From NCBI GenBank assembly GCA_964019655.1, contig CAXHTR010000006.1, forward strand, positions 124,001-188,000: 64,000 nucleotides of DNA, given 5' to 3'. Each line of letters starts with the position of its first letter. The first letter of the stretch is position 1. The notes below the pieces were generated by a model that was not told where the DNA came from, did no database searches, and was given only the letters and a program-made list of their open reading frames with translations. Of this stretch, positions 11,101 through 20,177 are shown piece after piece. Origin of the DNA: Perkinsela sp. pyNocScin1 (lineage: Eukaryota > Euglenozoa > Kinetoplastea > Prokinetoplastida > Perkinselidae). The position numbers and the translations under genes were made by a program.

Positions 11101-11942
11101 AGCCCTTTGATGTGAGCGACAACCCGCTTGTTCGGTCTGCTGTGAGCAGCCAGGGAAGCTCCCAGAGCGAATCGTACTCTATATGCGTTGACTTCACCTC
11201 TGTGCCAGAGAAGCAGCGAATAGCGTTCGCGCAGGGAAAACACGCGGATGAGCTCGTGACGCTCGAGCGCTCGCTTGAACACATCCGTGAGGAGATTCGC
11301 GTGCTCTCACCGAGTATCCAAGCCAGCCAGCAGCAGACGAAGCACGAGGAGGCACTCGGGAAGCTCAACACCGCTCTTGACGCCCAAAAGACTGCCTACA
11401 AGACACACATGACAACCTTCCATAAAGTGCAAGACACGAGACGCACTAAGTTCCAGCAGGCCTTCGATAGTATCAATACGAACGTCGGGGAAATCTACAA
11501 GCAACTCACCCAGGGAACGCGCGGGACCATCGAGGCATACGGCAGTGCATACCTCACACTCGATAACGCTGAGGAGCCGTACCTGCACGGCACAAAATAC
11601 CATGCAACGCCGCCACTCAAACGCTTCATGGGCATGGAGGCACTCAGCGGTGGAGAGCGCACGATGGCCGCAATGGCACTCCTCTTCGCTTTTTACACCG
11701 TGAAGCCAGCGCCTTTCATTGTTCTCGATGAGGTCGACGCAGCGCTCGATCACGCAAACGTCCAAAAGTTGTCCGAGTACATCCAGCGTCATATACAAAC
11801 GTGTCAGTTCATCGTTGTCAGTCTGAATGCGGCGCTCTATGGGCAAGCCGATGCGCTCTTTGGTGTGTACAAGGACAAGGCGCGTGACTCCAGCAGCGTA
11901 TTGAGCCTCGACCTTGCGAGCTACCCACAGCAAGTTGAATAA
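8157..11942 (+). CDS. SMC1: Structural maintenance of chromosomes protein 1 (cohesin SMC1)
   Basis: ATPase arm of the cohesin ring that holds sister chromatids together. Head N-half: Walker A GPNGSGKS at residues 34-41, followed by FTDAIGFVLG. Two long coiled coils (about 160-500 and 670-1,080) flank a hinge at about 510-660 (GVRGRLVDLCSIPNERYRVA, IDSIVVETQAQAM, VVTLDGSIILKNGAIQGG). Head C-half: ABC signature EALSGGERTMAAMALLFAF near residue 1,162 and Walker B FIVLDEVDAALDHANV near 1,186. The KPAPF-VLDE-DAALD form of the C-terminal motif, an N-terminus of MNNFKSY, and overall length of 1,261 identify SMC1 rather than SMC2-6. A lysine/arginine-rich stretch AKRQRKKRNA near residue 957 may be a nuclear localisation signal. 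Confidence 0.96.
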   Translation: MMVPPLREIHMNNFKSYVGTHHFGPFSSFSCIVGPNGSGKSNFTDAIGFVLGIDPRHMRVNSIRDFISHGEKQTSVTMCIDIDGARRTIHRELVIQGDTEHMRLLVDDQDTTQDALGELLASSGVLIDLKNFLIFQNEVEAITLKKSRDLTEIIERISGSGSLKAEYDDLRSKLEGINKKIGALALEKKEIVGEINRYRAQRKDNERFTDLHAKEKKANVFKNLYLLLVNEGDLAEKREMLAHAEMDVERLEKAYNEHAKEIKAKKQAFAEAHKEHLRSMQHMREKASAHRDASAHYEKIRTMVDHLQRQRAQADREHTVKAKSLEALHENVSSVQTALDSKEAEQAAFEAKCQAEMEADASMKLTKAQLDEYKAVRKEVDCQTVLLRQKRESIHKRQTLMEDAVRRDEALLKDTEASVKSVEESIRFASDSTQGLELSHKEAQVELNAAKGAYEAFRTSTEQTAATLATKEKELQSITAQINVLQGSQEESKQAKRISDALTAMKALTRGVRGRLVDLCSIPNERYRVAATVALGKNIDSIVVETQAQAMSCINYLKENRVGIMEFIPLDSAKGKHVDERCRGFGGTCRPIIDVFKYDAWLEPAVRYALGQTLVCDTIEEAMRVAHNPFGPNYAVVTLDGSIILKNGAIQGGLQSVQQKARKWDEKEFSALKEKQDKLQVEIFEASGANAAKNAGELETHQQKISAAQKRCSHVTSEINALNERLDLLRAELATLEASRAKTALNCKRSADAVKALEKEVDEATKEVRDLEQKAFAKLQKKIGKKCDLLEWEEQKDRIASRHGEKRQQLILQVSVLRNKLAVEQKRLDLHEAADANVQLVQLEKRIASLEAEMVQQQQVVQEKQQDATSATKQFDEVRKKLLITESAIRSHTKANAENSEAVGDARKRALVSTVGCKKLRSERANLFLRSVLDNYMVPFVFDAPEVAESEAKRQRKKRNADAETEARSASESLKLSIRYSEPFDVSDNPLVRSAVSSQGSSQSESYSICVDFTSVPEKQRIAFAQGKHADELVTLERSLEHIREEIRVLSPSIQASQQQTKHEEALGKLNTALDAQKTAYKTHMTTFHKVQDTRRTKFQQAFDSINTNVGEIYKQLTQGTRGTIEAYGSAYLTLDNAEEPYLHGTKYHATPPLKRFMGMEALSGGERTMAAMALLFAFYTVKPAPFIVLDEVDAALDHANVQKLSEYIQRHIQTCQFIVVSLNAALYGQADALFGVYKDKARDSSSVLSLDLASYPQQVE

Positions 11943-12053
11943 GCAATGTAAAATACTAAATGTTTCGAAGAATATTATCAGTCTCCAATTTTGATGCGTA
12001 ATCTCATTCTGGCCATCGATCAGCTTAGTTCTGCGTATATTTTCTTCGTTGAC

Positions 12054-12055
12054 AG
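12054..12055 (+). promoter_or_regulatory. Predicted trans-splice acceptor AG for NBP35 gene
   Basis: A T/C-rich stretch (TATTTTCTTCGTTGACAG, ending here) precedes the NBP35 ATG by 15 bases. The short leader would include an out-of-frame ATG-TAA at 12066. Pattern-based inference. Confidence 0.45.
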
Positions 12056-12070
12056 CTTTATCTTCATGTA

Positions 12071-13051
12071 ATGTCGACTGATGCACCTAAAAACGCGAAC
12101 GAATCCTGCGTTGGCCCAACAAGCGTAGATGCGGGCAAGGCGAGTGGGTGTGCAGGGTGTCCAAACCAGTCTCTTTGCTCCTCCGGTGCGTTCAACCAGC
12201 GCGACCCAGACTTGGATGTCATCCAGGCCAGGCTCAGTGGCGTCAAGCACAAGGTGCTCGTTCTGAGCGGCAAAGGCGGAGTCGGCAAGTCCACGCTAAC
12301 CAAGGAGCTCGGACTTGCTCTGGGCCGGGCGGGCTACACGGTTGGCATTGTAGACTTGGACATCTGCGGGCCGTCAATTCCACGTATGACGGGCTGTCTT
12401 GATGAGTCTGTCCACAGCTCCTCAGATGGCTGGGAACCAGTCGCTATCTCCGACAACGTCGTAATCATGTCCATACAGCTCCTACTCGCGAACAAAGACG
12501 ACGCCATAGTCTGGCGCGGCCCAAAGAAGAACAAAATGATCAAAGATTTTCTCAAGAACGTCAACTGGGGCCCGCTTGATGTGCTCCTTTTTGACACACC
12601 ACCAGGCACCTCAGACGAGCATATCTCCATTGTCAATATTCTGAAGGACTCCACGGGCGTCGACGGCGCTGTCCTTGTCACTACCCCGCAAGAGCTCAGT
12701 GTAGCTGATGTCCGTCGTGAGCTCACATTCTGCAACAAGTCGAGCCTAAAAATTCTTGGGATCGTCGAGAACATGGCAGCTTTTGTGTGCCCAGGCTGCA
12801 AATGCACATCCGATGTGTTTCCCCGCATACAGCAGGGCGCAGACGAAGGTGGCCTGAGTGGGGCAGATATCCTCGCGAAAGAATTTGAGGTCCCAGTGAT
12901 TGGCAGAATACCGTTCGATCACTACATGATGCAATCTTGTGAGGCGGGAATGAGCGTCGCAGAAGCTCAACCGGACTCGCACTCACTTCCACCAATCAAT
13001 GAAGTGATGAGCGCAGTTGTTCACCAGCTTGAGATGCGCACTCCGCATTGA
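12071..13051 (+). CDS. NBP35: Cytosolic Fe-S cluster assembly factor NBP35/NUBP1
   Basis: P-loop NTPase scaffold of the cytosolic iron-sulfur protein assembly machinery, which builds a 4Fe-4S cluster and passes it to nuclear and cytosolic apoproteins. The N-terminal ferredoxin-like cysteine set is intact (C13, C27, C30, C36; spacing CX13CX2CX5C as in NUBP1), which separates it from CFD1/NUBP2. The deviant Walker A SGKGGVGKST is at 66-75, followed by VGIVDLDICGPSIPRM. LLFDTPPGTSDEH is the switch/Walker B region, and the bridging CPGC pair is near residue 240 (FVCPGCKC). Length 326 is typical. Confidence 0.96.
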   Translation: MSTDAPKNANESCVGPTSVDAGKASGCAGCPNQSLCSSGAFNQRDPDLDVIQARLSGVKHKVLVLSGKGGVGKSTLTKELGLALGRAGYTVGIVDLDICGPSIPRMTGCLDESVHSSSDGWEPVAISDNVVIMSIQLLLANKDDAIVWRGPKKNKMIKDFLKNVNWGPLDVLLFDTPPGTSDEHISIVNILKDSTGVDGAVLVTTPQELSVADVRRELTFCNKSSLKILGIVENMAAFVCPGCKCTSDVFPRIQQGADEGGLSGADILAKEFEVPVIGRIPFDHYMMQSCEAGMSVAEAQPDSHSLPPINEVMSAVVHQLEMRTPH

Positions 13052-13156
13052 TTGCATGTATCATAGTTTTAAGATCTCTTATTGGGTTAACATCATTTTA
13101 CTTTTAAAATTATTGCCTAAACTCACTGTCCGCAAAGGCAGCATGTCCCGAACTAC

Positions 13157-13849
13157 ATGAAGAGAAGCGCTTGGGTGTTTTGTTGTACAACGTACAGAGG
13201 ACACTGGAAAGACGGCGAGAACGGCTTCGAATGGAAGCACCGCTACCTCAGCGAACAGCGCTCACGGGCGATGGACTTCCTTTTTGACGTGTCCAAGCGA
13301 AAGCCGATCCACGACTCCATTCGTGACTACCACAAGATCATGTGGAATGAAAGCGCGCCAGTCGACGGGCTTCGTGACGCTGTCCACGAGTATGACGAAG
13401 ACCTCAGAGAGAAAAAGCTGCGCGCAGGCGTCATGGGCGACTTCTATAACGCTAGCGCCCGCGCTGAAAAGGGTGCTGACAGAAAGCTTCCTGAGAATGA
13501 AACTGAGGACATCTTCGGAAAAATCGCCTACGCGCAGACTGTGCAGGCGCAGTCCGCTATTGACGAGAATAAAAGCACAGGTGGGCTGCCGAGCGAGCCA
13601 TGCAGCATGGAAGATTTTCACGATACCCTCGATTTTTTGTCTGCGGACGACCTGGAGCTGCTGGCCGATGAATTCCGCCCAAAAACAACGCACACGCGCA
13701 TCAATGAGCAGCAGCTCATGAACAACGTCATGCGATGCCGAAAGACAATGTCTCCAAAGCACTCGTACGCGAAAATTCCCCAGCAAGAGCGCACGACGTG
13801 GTCGCCGTGGTACCTCCGGCACCTCACGCAGAGAGATGGAGAGAAATAG
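13157..13849 (+). CDS. Conserved-looking hypothetical protein, 230 aa
   Basis: Not recognised. The predicted protein is hydrophilic and mostly helical, with no membrane segment. Its first 15 residues (MKRSAWVFCCTTYRG) are basic and hydrophobic and could be a weak mitochondrial presequence. The middle is charged (EYDEDLREKKLRAGVMGDFY) and the C-terminus ends WSPWYLRHLTQRDGEK. It sits in register within the plus-strand cluster, 105 bases after NBP35 and 102 before the YIF1 homologue, with codon use like its neighbours, so it is very likely a real gene. A kinetoplastid-specific mitochondrial protein is possible but unproven. Confidence 0.7.
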   Translation: MKRSAWVFCCTTYRGHWKDGENGFEWKHRYLSEQRSRAMDFLFDVSKRKPIHDSIRDYHKIMWNESAPVDGLRDAVHEYDEDLREKKLRAGVMGDFYNASARAEKGADRKLPENETEDIFGKIAYAQTVQAQSAIDENKSTGGLPSEPCSMEDFHDTLDFLSADDLELLADEFRPKTTHTRINEQQLMNNVMRCRKTMSPKHSYAKIPQQERTTWSPWYLRHLTQRDGEK

Positions 13850-13942
13850 CTCATCGTGTATCTAATTCAATTTCTGGCACATTGCGGTTGCTGTCGCATG
13901 GTTTTTTCATGGCTGTCGTATGGATACTATTTTCTTACTCAT

Positions 13943-13944
13943 AG
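13943..13944 (+). promoter_or_regulatory. Predicted trans-splice acceptor AG that fixes the YIF1 start
   Basis: The pyrimidine run CTATTTTCTTACTC (13928-13941) followed by ATAG lies just upstream of the ATG at 13952. An in-frame ATG at 13856, only 7 bases after the previous stop, would be removed by splicing here, so 13952 is the better start. Confidence 0.5.
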
Positions 13945-13951
13945 ACTGAGA

Positions 13952-14731
13952 ATGAACGATACCTCGAACCCGCTCAGTGCTGCGCTCAACCTGGGGCCGG
14001 ACGCAGTGCATGCATCGACGATAATGAATATTGGCATGCAGTACGGCAAGGGCTATATCTCTGAAAACCAGACTAGACTCACGAGCAGCATACTGGCCCC
14101 GCTCGAAAACCTTCGGCCGTACTTCTTTATCAACGACGCCTATGTGCGCGCGAAGGCGCTCAGAATCGTGTTTCCGTACCGGGCTGACTTCAATAGACAG
14201 CCAGCAGACGAGGTCGCTGCCAGCTTCGATTGCGAGGACGCGCTCCCCGTCAGCGACGCCTCTGCGCCCGATCTGTATATCCCAATCATGTCTGTTGTCA
14301 CACTCGCTGTTTTTCAATGCTTTTATTCCATCATCAAAGAACCGACCCCGCCTGAGATGGTCTTCGCAAACATCAGCCGCTACTGCGTCCTATGGGCCAT
14401 CGAGACAGCTCTCATTAAGACGGCAGTGGCCAGCTCTGCAATCCCCATCTCCATCCCGTGGCTGAGCGCAGCTTCCTGGTGTGGCTATATCCACTTCCCT
14501 CTGATCGCCGTGGCACTCATCGATACGATCCTAGGAGCGGCGCAGTGGCGCATAGCACTGGCTATATCAACTTTCTTTTGCGCATCATGGATGTTTTTCT
14601 TTTACAAAACGCTTGAAAATTCGTTCTGCTACACAAAGCGTAGTCAAGTCAGCTTGTACGCGCTGACACTGCTACAATTTATTCTTTTCTACTGGTCGCG
14701 CGCTCGATTCTTTGGAGTTAGGCTCAAGTAG
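13952..14731 (+). CDS. YIF1: YIF1 homologue (Yip1-interacting Golgi membrane protein)
   Basis: Multi-pass protein of ER-to-Golgi vesicles that works with Yip1 and Rab GTPases. The cytosolic N-terminal part has the family blocks LRPYFFINDAYVRAKALRIVFPYR (compare the YF-VDT-YV-KKL-L-FP-R pattern of YIF1) and ASAPDLYIPIMSVVTLAV (compare APDLYIPLMAFVTYVL). About five hydrophobic helices follow between residues 110 and 255, including FPLIALVALI-like and ISTFFCASWMFFFYKTL segments. The start at 13952 gives 259 residues, slightly short for the family. A longer in-frame start at 13856 would add 32 hydrophobic residues but overlaps the probable splice acceptor. Confidence 0.88.
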   Translation: MNDTSNPLSAALNLGPDAVHASTIMNIGMQYGKGYISENQTRLTSSILAPLENLRPYFFINDAYVRAKALRIVFPYRADFNRQPADEVAASFDCEDALPVSDASAPDLYIPIMSVVTLAVFQCFYSIIKEPTPPEMVFANISRYCVLWAIETALIKTAVASSAIPISIPWLSAASWCGYIHFPLIAVALIDTILGAAQWRIALAISTFFCASWMFFFYKTLENSFCYTKRSQVSLYALTLLQFILFYWSRARFFGVRLK

Positions 14732-14840
14732 AATCCAAAATGTGTTTCTATAAAACGTTTCGGTCCGCTGTGCAGGCGCTTGTGCTCAGTTTCAACTACG
14801 CGAAAAATAGTTCCTTTTACTCGGAATCTTTTTATTCATA

Positions 14841-15689
14841 ATGCGAGCCCTCACGCCACGCGTTGTGGCAACACTCGAGAAAATCGCCCCGCGGCAGTAT
14901 GCAGACCTCTCGTGGGACAATGTTGGGCTGCTCGTGGACGCAGTCGATCCACCTGCGACAACACAGCAGGCCGTTGCCCTTTCGCTTGATTTGTCCGTCG
15001 CTGTCATTCAAGAGTGCATCGCAAAGCAGTGTGGCGTGCTCGTGTGCTACCATCCCGTCATATTTCCGTCGCTCAAGTGCATCGTGAAGAAAAACCCGAA
15101 GCAGCACGCGCTACTTCTCGCCATTCGACACGGCATTTCTATCATTTCTCCGCATACTGCGCTTGACAACTGCCCAAACGGAATCAACGAATGGATAGCT
15201 CGCGGTGTTCTGAACCTGACAAAAAGGAAAGTCAGCTTTCAAAGCACCTACCTTGACGAAGAGAGCAGGCAGGGAAATAAAGTAACCATCGCAGCAGGTG
15301 GGGACTCACTGACTTTCTCTTGCCTGATCGCAGCAATGAAGCGCCATTTCGGTGTTGATACAGTGCGTTGTGCCTTCAGCGATGGCTGTTCCGAAGGCTC
15401 TGTCGTAAGAACAATTGGCATATGCGCTGGTAGTGGCTCGTCTGTCTTCCGACCCTACGCAGGCTCACTCGATTGTGTGATATCCGGTGAAATCGGGCAC
15501 CACGACATACTCAACTTACAGCATAGCGGCACTACCGTGCTCCTCGTCGAGCATGGCACATCTGAGCGTGGGTTCTTGCAAGATGTCTTACACCACTCTC
15601 TCTCGCAAGCACTCAACGATGACACAAACACCGAGCCTGTGTCTGTTCACTGCCTTGAGAGTGATAAATCTTTACTCACGTACTTGTAG
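14841..15689 (+). CDS. NIF3: NIF3-like protein (NGG1-interacting factor 3 / DUF34 family)
   Basis: Member of the widely conserved NIF3/YbgI family of toroidal dinuclear-metal proteins; biochemical role in eukaryotes is unsettled. Recognisable blocks are LSWDNVGLLVD, VALSLDLSVAVIQECI, VLVCYHPVIFPSLKCI (with the metal-binding histidine of YHP), SIISPHTALDNCPNGINEWIA (HTALD, metal site) and the C-terminal ISGEIGHHDIL with LVEHGTSERGFL (H and E ligands). Its 282 residues fit the bacterial/yeast short form. All expected metal-site residues are visible, so it is likely functional. Confidence 0.93.
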   Translation: MRALTPRVVATLEKIAPRQYADLSWDNVGLLVDAVDPPATTQQAVALSLDLSVAVIQECIAKQCGVLVCYHPVIFPSLKCIVKKNPKQHALLLAIRHGISIISPHTALDNCPNGINEWIARGVLNLTKRKVSFQSTYLDEESRQGNKVTIAAGGDSLTFSCLIAAMKRHFGVDTVRCAFSDGCSEGSVVRTIGICAGSGSSVFRPYAGSLDCVISGEIGHHDILNLQHSGTTVLLVEHGTSERGFLQDVLHHSLSQALNDDTNTEPVSVHCLESDKSLLTYL

Positions 15690-15777
15690 GGGAAGTTTGT
15701 CCACACAGATTTTCAAATGTTAACGTACTTCTCAAGATATAAAAGCATTGTGCAATATTTTATGAGCCTCATGTTTT

Positions 15778-15779
15778 AG
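15778..15779 (+). promoter_or_regulatory. Predicted trans-splice acceptor AG upstream of the 168-aa gene
   Basis: CCTCATGTTTTAG ends here, 13 bases before the ATG at 15793; the leader includes a minimal out-of-frame ATG-TCA-TGA. Pattern-based. Confidence 0.35.
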
Positions 15780-15792
15780 CGGGAGTGATGTC

Positions 15793-16299
15793 ATGAAAAT
15801 TCTCACCCTCACTGGAAAAACGCATGCCTTCCGTAAGACGATTGCGCTGGCGATGGCTGATGTTCGCTCAGCTCGGCGGAATGCAGAGGTAGCCACGGTG
15901 CATGAACAGCAAAGTATTACCGACTATAAAGATGGTGACATTATTCTGTGCCAGCGCTTCGTCGGCGATGTAGACAACTTTCACCGTGTTCGAATGCATG
16001 CCTTCTACGAGACACGCCGAGATCCACGGTTTCCGACCACTGCGTCCAGCTTTATTCCTGATCAAGCAGTGCCACACGGGAGGTGGGAGATGTTCACGCT
16101 CTTAGACGATCGGCCATTTCCCGTCAATCTTCGCGGCGTGCTCCCAGAAACGCATGCGGACCTCGCTTTTCGAAACGGGGAGGACGAGACCGACATTGCG
16201 GTATTCCTTCAAAGATTCATTGGCATGAGCAAAGGCAAGAAATTACGCTTCTTCAAAAAGATCCAAGCGTTTATACCGATTGTCGAGAACCATGAGTAG
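15793..16299 (+). CDS. Hypothetical protein, 168 aa
   Basis: Not recognised. Starts MKILTLTGKTHAFRKTIALAMADVRSARRNA and ends IGMSKGKKLRFFKKIQAFIPIVENHE, i.e. basic at both ends. The middle alternates predicted strands and loops (GDIILCQRFVGDVDNFHRVRMHAFYETRRDPRF). No membrane helix or clear signal. It sits in the plus-strand cluster with normal spacers of 103 and 66 bases and normal codon use, supporting a real gene. The abundance of K/R and short length would suit a mitoribosomal or RNA-binding protein, but that is only a guess. Confidence 0.65.
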   Translation: MKILTLTGKTHAFRKTIALAMADVRSARRNAEVATVHEQQSITDYKDGDIILCQRFVGDVDNFHRVRMHAFYETRRDPRFPTTASSFIPDQAVPHGRWEMFTLLDDRPFPVNLRGVLPETHADLAFRNGEDETDIAVFLQRFIGMSKGKKLRFFKKIQAFIPIVENHE

Positions 16300-16365
16300 C
16301 ACACTTATGAACTTTTGAAAAGTTGAGGGCAAATATTTTTTCTCATTTTTGTTTTTCACTCGTAC

Positions 16366-17220
16366 ATGCAGGGCCTTGGCGACGTGCTGGGAGCGACCAG
16401 CAGCACATACAGGCCAAAGAAGCCGTCCGATGCCTTCAACTTTGAGAACGCACAGCGAAACATGAATTTTCAAAATCATCCAAACATCATGCACGGCGAA
16501 GACGCGTCTGCACGACGATTCCCGCGAACCAAGAAAACAGGCACGACCATCGTCGGTGCTGTCTTCGACAAGGGCGTTGTCCTCGGCGCAGACACTCGCG
16601 CCACGAACGGTCCCATCGTCGCAGACAAGAACTGTGAGAAGATTCACTACATGGCACCGAACATAATGTGCTGTGGTGCTGGGACAGCCGCGGACACAGA
16701 GAAGCTCACCGCGTTGATTTCTTCCAAGCTCACGCTCGAGCGTCTTGAATCAGGGCGCAGCTCTCGCGTCGAGACGTGTCAGCGATTCTCAAAAAACTAC
16801 CTCTACCAGTACCAGGGTCATGTCGGTGCAGCGCTCGTGCTCGGCGGCTGCGACGTCACTGGGCCACATCTCTCGACTGTCGCTCCGCACGGCAGCACTG
16901 ACCGCCTGCCGTTCGTGAGCATGGGCTCTGGCTCGCTTGCAGCGATGGCGGTGCTCGAAATGCGCTTTCGTGATGGCATGAATGAGGAAGAGGCAAAGGC
17001 GCTTGTGAGCGATGCCATTCAAGCCGGCATCCTCAATGATTTAGGCTCCGGCAGCAATGTCGACCTCTGCGTCCTCCGAGTCGATGGTACGACAGAGTCC
17101 ATTCGTACAGCGAAGGTCGTGAGCGAAAAGCTGTACAAGCGACCTGTACCAATTCACTATCCGAAGCATACGACCAAGGTGGTTGAGACAGTTGTAGAAA
17201 AAATCAAGCAGCGGGTGTGA
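16366..17220 (+). CDS. PSMB7: Proteasome subunit beta type-7 (beta 2, trypsin-like)
   Basis: Catalytic beta 2 subunit of the 20S proteasome. A 59-residue propeptide precedes the autocatalytic cleavage point KKTG|TTIVG, making T60 the active-site N-terminal threonine of the mature chain. Beta-2 hallmarks are [26 protein letters not shown] and [16 protein letters not shown]. The rest of the Ntn-hydrolase fold follows ([41 protein letters not shown]) and the C-terminal arm that wraps beta 3. Length 284 is close to human PSMB7. The CAG after the ATG also resembles a splice acceptor after a T-rich run; a later start would still leave a propeptide. Confidence 0.96.
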   Translation: MQGLGDVLGATSSTYRPKKPSDAFNFENAQRNMNFQNHPNIMHGEDASARRFPRTKKTGTTIVGAVFDKGVVLGADTRATNGPIVADKNCEKIHYMAPNIMCCGAGTAADTEKLTALISSKLTLERLESGRSSRVETCQRFSKNYLYQYQGHVGAALVLGGCDVTGPHLSTVAPHGSTDRLPFVSMGSGSLAAMAVLEMRFRDGMNEEEAKALVSDAIQAGILNDLGSGSNVDLCVLRVDGTTESIRTAKVVSEKLYKRPVPIHYPKHTTKVVETVVEKIKQRV

Positions 17221-17318
17221 TGTTTGTGTTGTGCGATACTTGTTGATGTTTCTTTCCCCATCACTATTGTTTTCATTCACAACCTCGACTTAAAAGCAGA
17301 AATGGTAAATTTGAGGGG

Positions 17319-18572
17319 ATGAGTGGCAGTATTGCACGCCGAGGACGTCTCACCAGGTTATGGAGGCCACCGTTTTTCTTCAGCGCTCGAATGTGCTCAC
17401 AGAGCGATGTGCAAAGCTCCATCGACTTTATGTTCGCACCAGAGTGGTCGAGCACGGACCACCTACAGCGAAACAACCGACCAGAGCACGTCTACCAAGT
17501 TTCACCGGAGAAGCGCACGCAGATGCAGTGGCTGGATGAGGCACAGTTCCTTCTGAAAGGCTACCACCTCGAGGGTGCCTTTGACGCGCTCGACGCCGCG
17601 CGTACGTGCAAAGGCGCGGACCCGACGATCCAAAGGCAACTGCTCCTCGATATGGTCCTTTTCTGTAAGCAAAAACGGGGCGATCTCGCCATGGAGGCGT
17701 GTACGCGCATGCTCAAGCGGTACCCAATGTTCGCAACAGACCCCGTTGGGCTGGCCAACCTGGGCGTCATCTTCGCTATGAATAAAGATCCCGCGCGGGC
17801 CATTCACGTACTCGAAAAGGTCCCTCGCAGTCACCCAATCTGGAAAGACCAGGCCGCGGCGTGGCTCGCGGAGTCGTACTCAACGCTGGGTGAACATGCA
17901 AAGGCGGAGCCCATCATAGCAGAGATATGCGCCGCTTACAGAGATATTGATGAATCCGACGTGCAGAGACAGCTGGAAAAGGCAAAGGAAAACCCGACGA
18001 GCCTCGACCTCAACGAACACGACTGGACATGTTTGCGCATCAAAAACCTGCAGCTATACGGCGGTGTACTCATGCAGCTCGAGAAGAATGCTGAGGCAGT
18101 GGCTATTATGGAAAAAGCAGTCCGTGAAGGGGTACGCATAAGTGGGCACGACGACGCAATCACTGCTGGCGCGAAGAATGTGCTCGGCCTCGCGCTCATC
18201 CGGAGTGGGCGCTTCGCCGAAGCAATCCAGCCGCTGGAGGAGGGCACTGCGTTCCTCGAGGAGCGCCTGGCGGCGGGTGACAGCAGTCTGCGGACGTCGA
18301 TCGACCTTCTCCGGGCGTACTGTGCACGCCTCCACAGGTACAATGACGCGCACCGACATGCCCTACGGCATCGCAGTGTGACAATCAAAATGTACGGCGA
18401 GGAATCACCAGAGTATGTGGCGTCGACCATCAACGTCGCCCGCCACCTTATGCAGCGCGGGATGCACGCTGAGGCCATCGGCGAGCTCGCAGCGATCGAG
18501 AACCGGCCCACGCACGGAGCTGAGGTCAAGAAGCTTATGAGCTTGTGCATGAACGCAGTAAGCAAGCGGTAG
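17319..18572 (+). CDS. TPR-repeat protein, probably mitochondrial
   Basis: A 417-residue all-helical protein with tetratricopeptide-like repeats from about residue 70 to the end (AQFLLKGYHLEGAFDALDAA, LANLGVIFAMNKDPARAIHVLEKV, AAWLAESYSTLGEHAKAEPII, GGVLMQLEKNAEAVAIMEKAV, GLALIRSGRFAEAIQPLEEG). The N-terminus (IARRGRLTRLWRPPFFFSAR) is basic, lacks acidic residues and looks like a mitochondrial presequence. No catalytic domain is present. Kinetoplastid mitochondria use many TPR proteins in RNA processing and ribosome assembly, so a scaffold role there is plausible but unproven. Confidence 0.75.
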   Translation: MSGSIARRGRLTRLWRPPFFFSARMCSQSDVQSSIDFMFAPEWSSTDHLQRNNRPEHVYQVSPEKRTQMQWLDEAQFLLKGYHLEGAFDALDAARTCKGADPTIQRQLLLDMVLFCKQKRGDLAMEACTRMLKRYPMFATDPVGLANLGVIFAMNKDPARAIHVLEKVPRSHPIWKDQAAAWLAESYSTLGEHAKAEPIIAEICAAYRDIDESDVQRQLEKAKENPTSLDLNEHDWTCLRIKNLQLYGGVLMQLEKNAEAVAIMEKAVREGVRISGHDDAITAGAKNVLGLALIRSGRFAEAIQPLEEGTAFLEERLAAGDSSLRTSIDLLRAYCARLHRYNDAHRHALRHRSVTIKMYGEESPEYVASTINVARHLMQRGMHAEAIGELAAIENRPTHGAEVKKLMSLCMNAVSKR

Positions 18573-18651
18573 TGTTTCAGAAAGTGCGTGCTTCGCTTCG
18601 TATCGTTCTATATGATTCCTAGCTTGTCTTCAATATTTTTATACGCTCACT

Positions 18652-20079
18652 ATGGAATCTGATAGCACTGCGTCGGCCTACTCCATCAAGCCACACATCA
18701 CGTACAAGACGATCAGCGCTGTCAACGGCCCACTGGTGATCCTCCAGGACGTGCAAAAGCCGCGGTACGCGGAGATCGTCAACCTGAAGCTCGCCGACGG
18801 TTCCAAGCGCCGCGGGCAGGTTCTCGAGATCGATGGCGACAAAGCGGTCGTCCAAGTCTTCGAGGGTACATCAGGCATCGACGCGCGTGACTGCGAGTGC
18901 ACCTTCACTGGCAAGATCATGGAAATCGGTGTCTCGCGCGAGATGCTCGGGCGCATCTTCAACGGCTCTGGCACCCCGCTCGACGGCGCGCCGCCGATCG
19001 TTCCCGAGGAGTACCGCGACATCATGGGTGTCCCGATCAACCCAAGTGCGCGCGTGTACCCCGAGGAGATGATCCAGACAGGCATCAGCTCCATCGACGT
19101 GATGACCTCTATTTCGCGCGGGCAGAAGATCCCGCTCTTCAGTGGCGCAGGACTGCCGCACAACGAGATTGCGGCACAGATCGTGCGCCAGGCCGGCCTC
19201 GTTAACCCCGAAACCGAGGAATCGAGTTTCTGCATTGTCTTCGCCGCAATGGGCGTGACGGAGGAGGCCGCGCGCTTTTTCCGCAAGGAGTTTGAGGAGA
19301 ACGGCTCGATGGAGCGCGCTGTCGTTTTCCTGAACCGCGCGAACGATCCGACGATCGAGCGCATCATCACGCCGCGCATCGCGCTCACAGTGGCTGAGTT
19401 CCTCGCGTACGACTGCGGCAAGCACGTCCTCGTCATCATGACAGACATGAGCTCGTACGCCGACGCGCTGCGCGAAGTGAGCGCCGCGCGCGAGGAGGTG
19501 CCTGGCAGGCGCGGGTTCCCTGGGTACATGTACACAGACCTCGCGAGCATTTACGAGCGCGCGGGGCGCGTCGTCGGCAAACCTGGATCGATCACGCAGA
19601 TCCCTATCCTGACAATGCCGAACGATGACATCACGCACCCCATCCCCGACCTCACGGGGTACATCACAGAGGGCCAGATCTACATCGACCGCCAGCTGCA
19701 CAACCGCCAGGTCTATCCGCCGATCAACATCCTCCCGTCGCTCTCGCGCCTCATGAAGAACGCCATCGGCGAGGGCCGCACGAGGAAAGACCACTCGGCG
19801 GTGTCCAACCAGATGTACGCGTCGTACGCAGTGAGCAAGGACGTGCTCTCGATGAAGGCGGTCGTTGGCGAGGAGTCGCTCTCGCATGAGGACCTCCTCC
19901 ATCTCGAGTTCCTCAAAAAGTTTGAGGCGTCGTTCCTGCGCCAGGGGTACAACGAGTCGCGGACAATCCATGAGAGCCTCGACCTGTGCTGGTCGATGCT
20001 TCGCACGTTCCCGAAGGAGCTCCTCACGAAAATAGACGCAAAGACAAAGGGTGAGTTTTACGATCGCTCAATGCGGTGA
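18652..20079 (+). CDS. VMA2: V-type proton ATPase subunit B
   Basis: Non-catalytic nucleotide-binding subunit of the peripheral V1 sector of the vacuolar proton pump. All regions are clear: beta-barrel start [51 protein letters not shown], the B-subunit version of the P-loop ([20 protein letters not shown]), [54 protein letters not shown], and [21 protein letters not shown]. The very GC-rich codon use of this gene compared with its neighbours suggests high expression. 475 residues, slightly short at both termini compared with animal B. Confidence 0.98.
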   Translation: MESDSTASAYSIKPHITYKTISAVNGPLVILQDVQKPRYAEIVNLKLADGSKRRGQVLEIDGDKAVVQVFEGTSGIDARDCECTFTGKIMEIGVSREMLGRIFNGSGTPLDGAPPIVPEEYRDIMGVPINPSARVYPEEMIQTGISSIDVMTSISRGQKIPLFSGAGLPHNEIAAQIVRQAGLVNPETEESSFCIVFAAMGVTEEAARFFRKEFEENGSMERAVVFLNRANDPTIERIITPRIALTVAEFLAYDCGKHVLVIMTDMSSYADALREVSAAREEVPGRRGFPGYMYTDLASIYERAGRVVGKPGSITQIPILTMPNDDITHPIPDLTGYITEGQIYIDRQLHNRQVYPPINILPSLSRLMKNAIGEGRTRKDHSAVSNQMYASYAVSKDVLSMKAVVGEESLSHEDLLHLEFLKKFEASFLRQGYNESRTIHESLDLCWSMLRTFPKELLTKIDAKTKGEFYDRSMR

Positions 20080-20142
20080 TACGAAGCGGTACGATGTCTA
20101 TACAGTGTGTCAGCGAGACTTTCTTTCCCCGGGATGCGCTTC

Positions 20143-20144
20143 AG
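20143..20144 (+). promoter_or_regulatory. Predicted trans-splice acceptor AG for the coiled-coil gene
   Basis: ACTTTCTTTCCCC followed by GGGATGCGCTTCAG, 34 bases before the preferred ATG at 20178. A six-codon open frame (ATG at 20161) overlaps that start codon. Pattern-based. Confidence 0.4.
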
Positions 20145-20177
20145 TTACTTTCAATTGTATATGTCGCACCAATTTCA

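Noticed and set aside
13856-13951. N-terminal extension of the YIF1 homologue
   Set aside because: Starts 7 bases after the previous stop, is hydrophobic unlike YIF1 N-termini, and would be removed by the predicted splice acceptor at 13943.
18871-19971. Minus-strand frame of 366 codons opposite V-ATPase B
   Set aside because: Antisense shadow of a GC-rich conserved gene.
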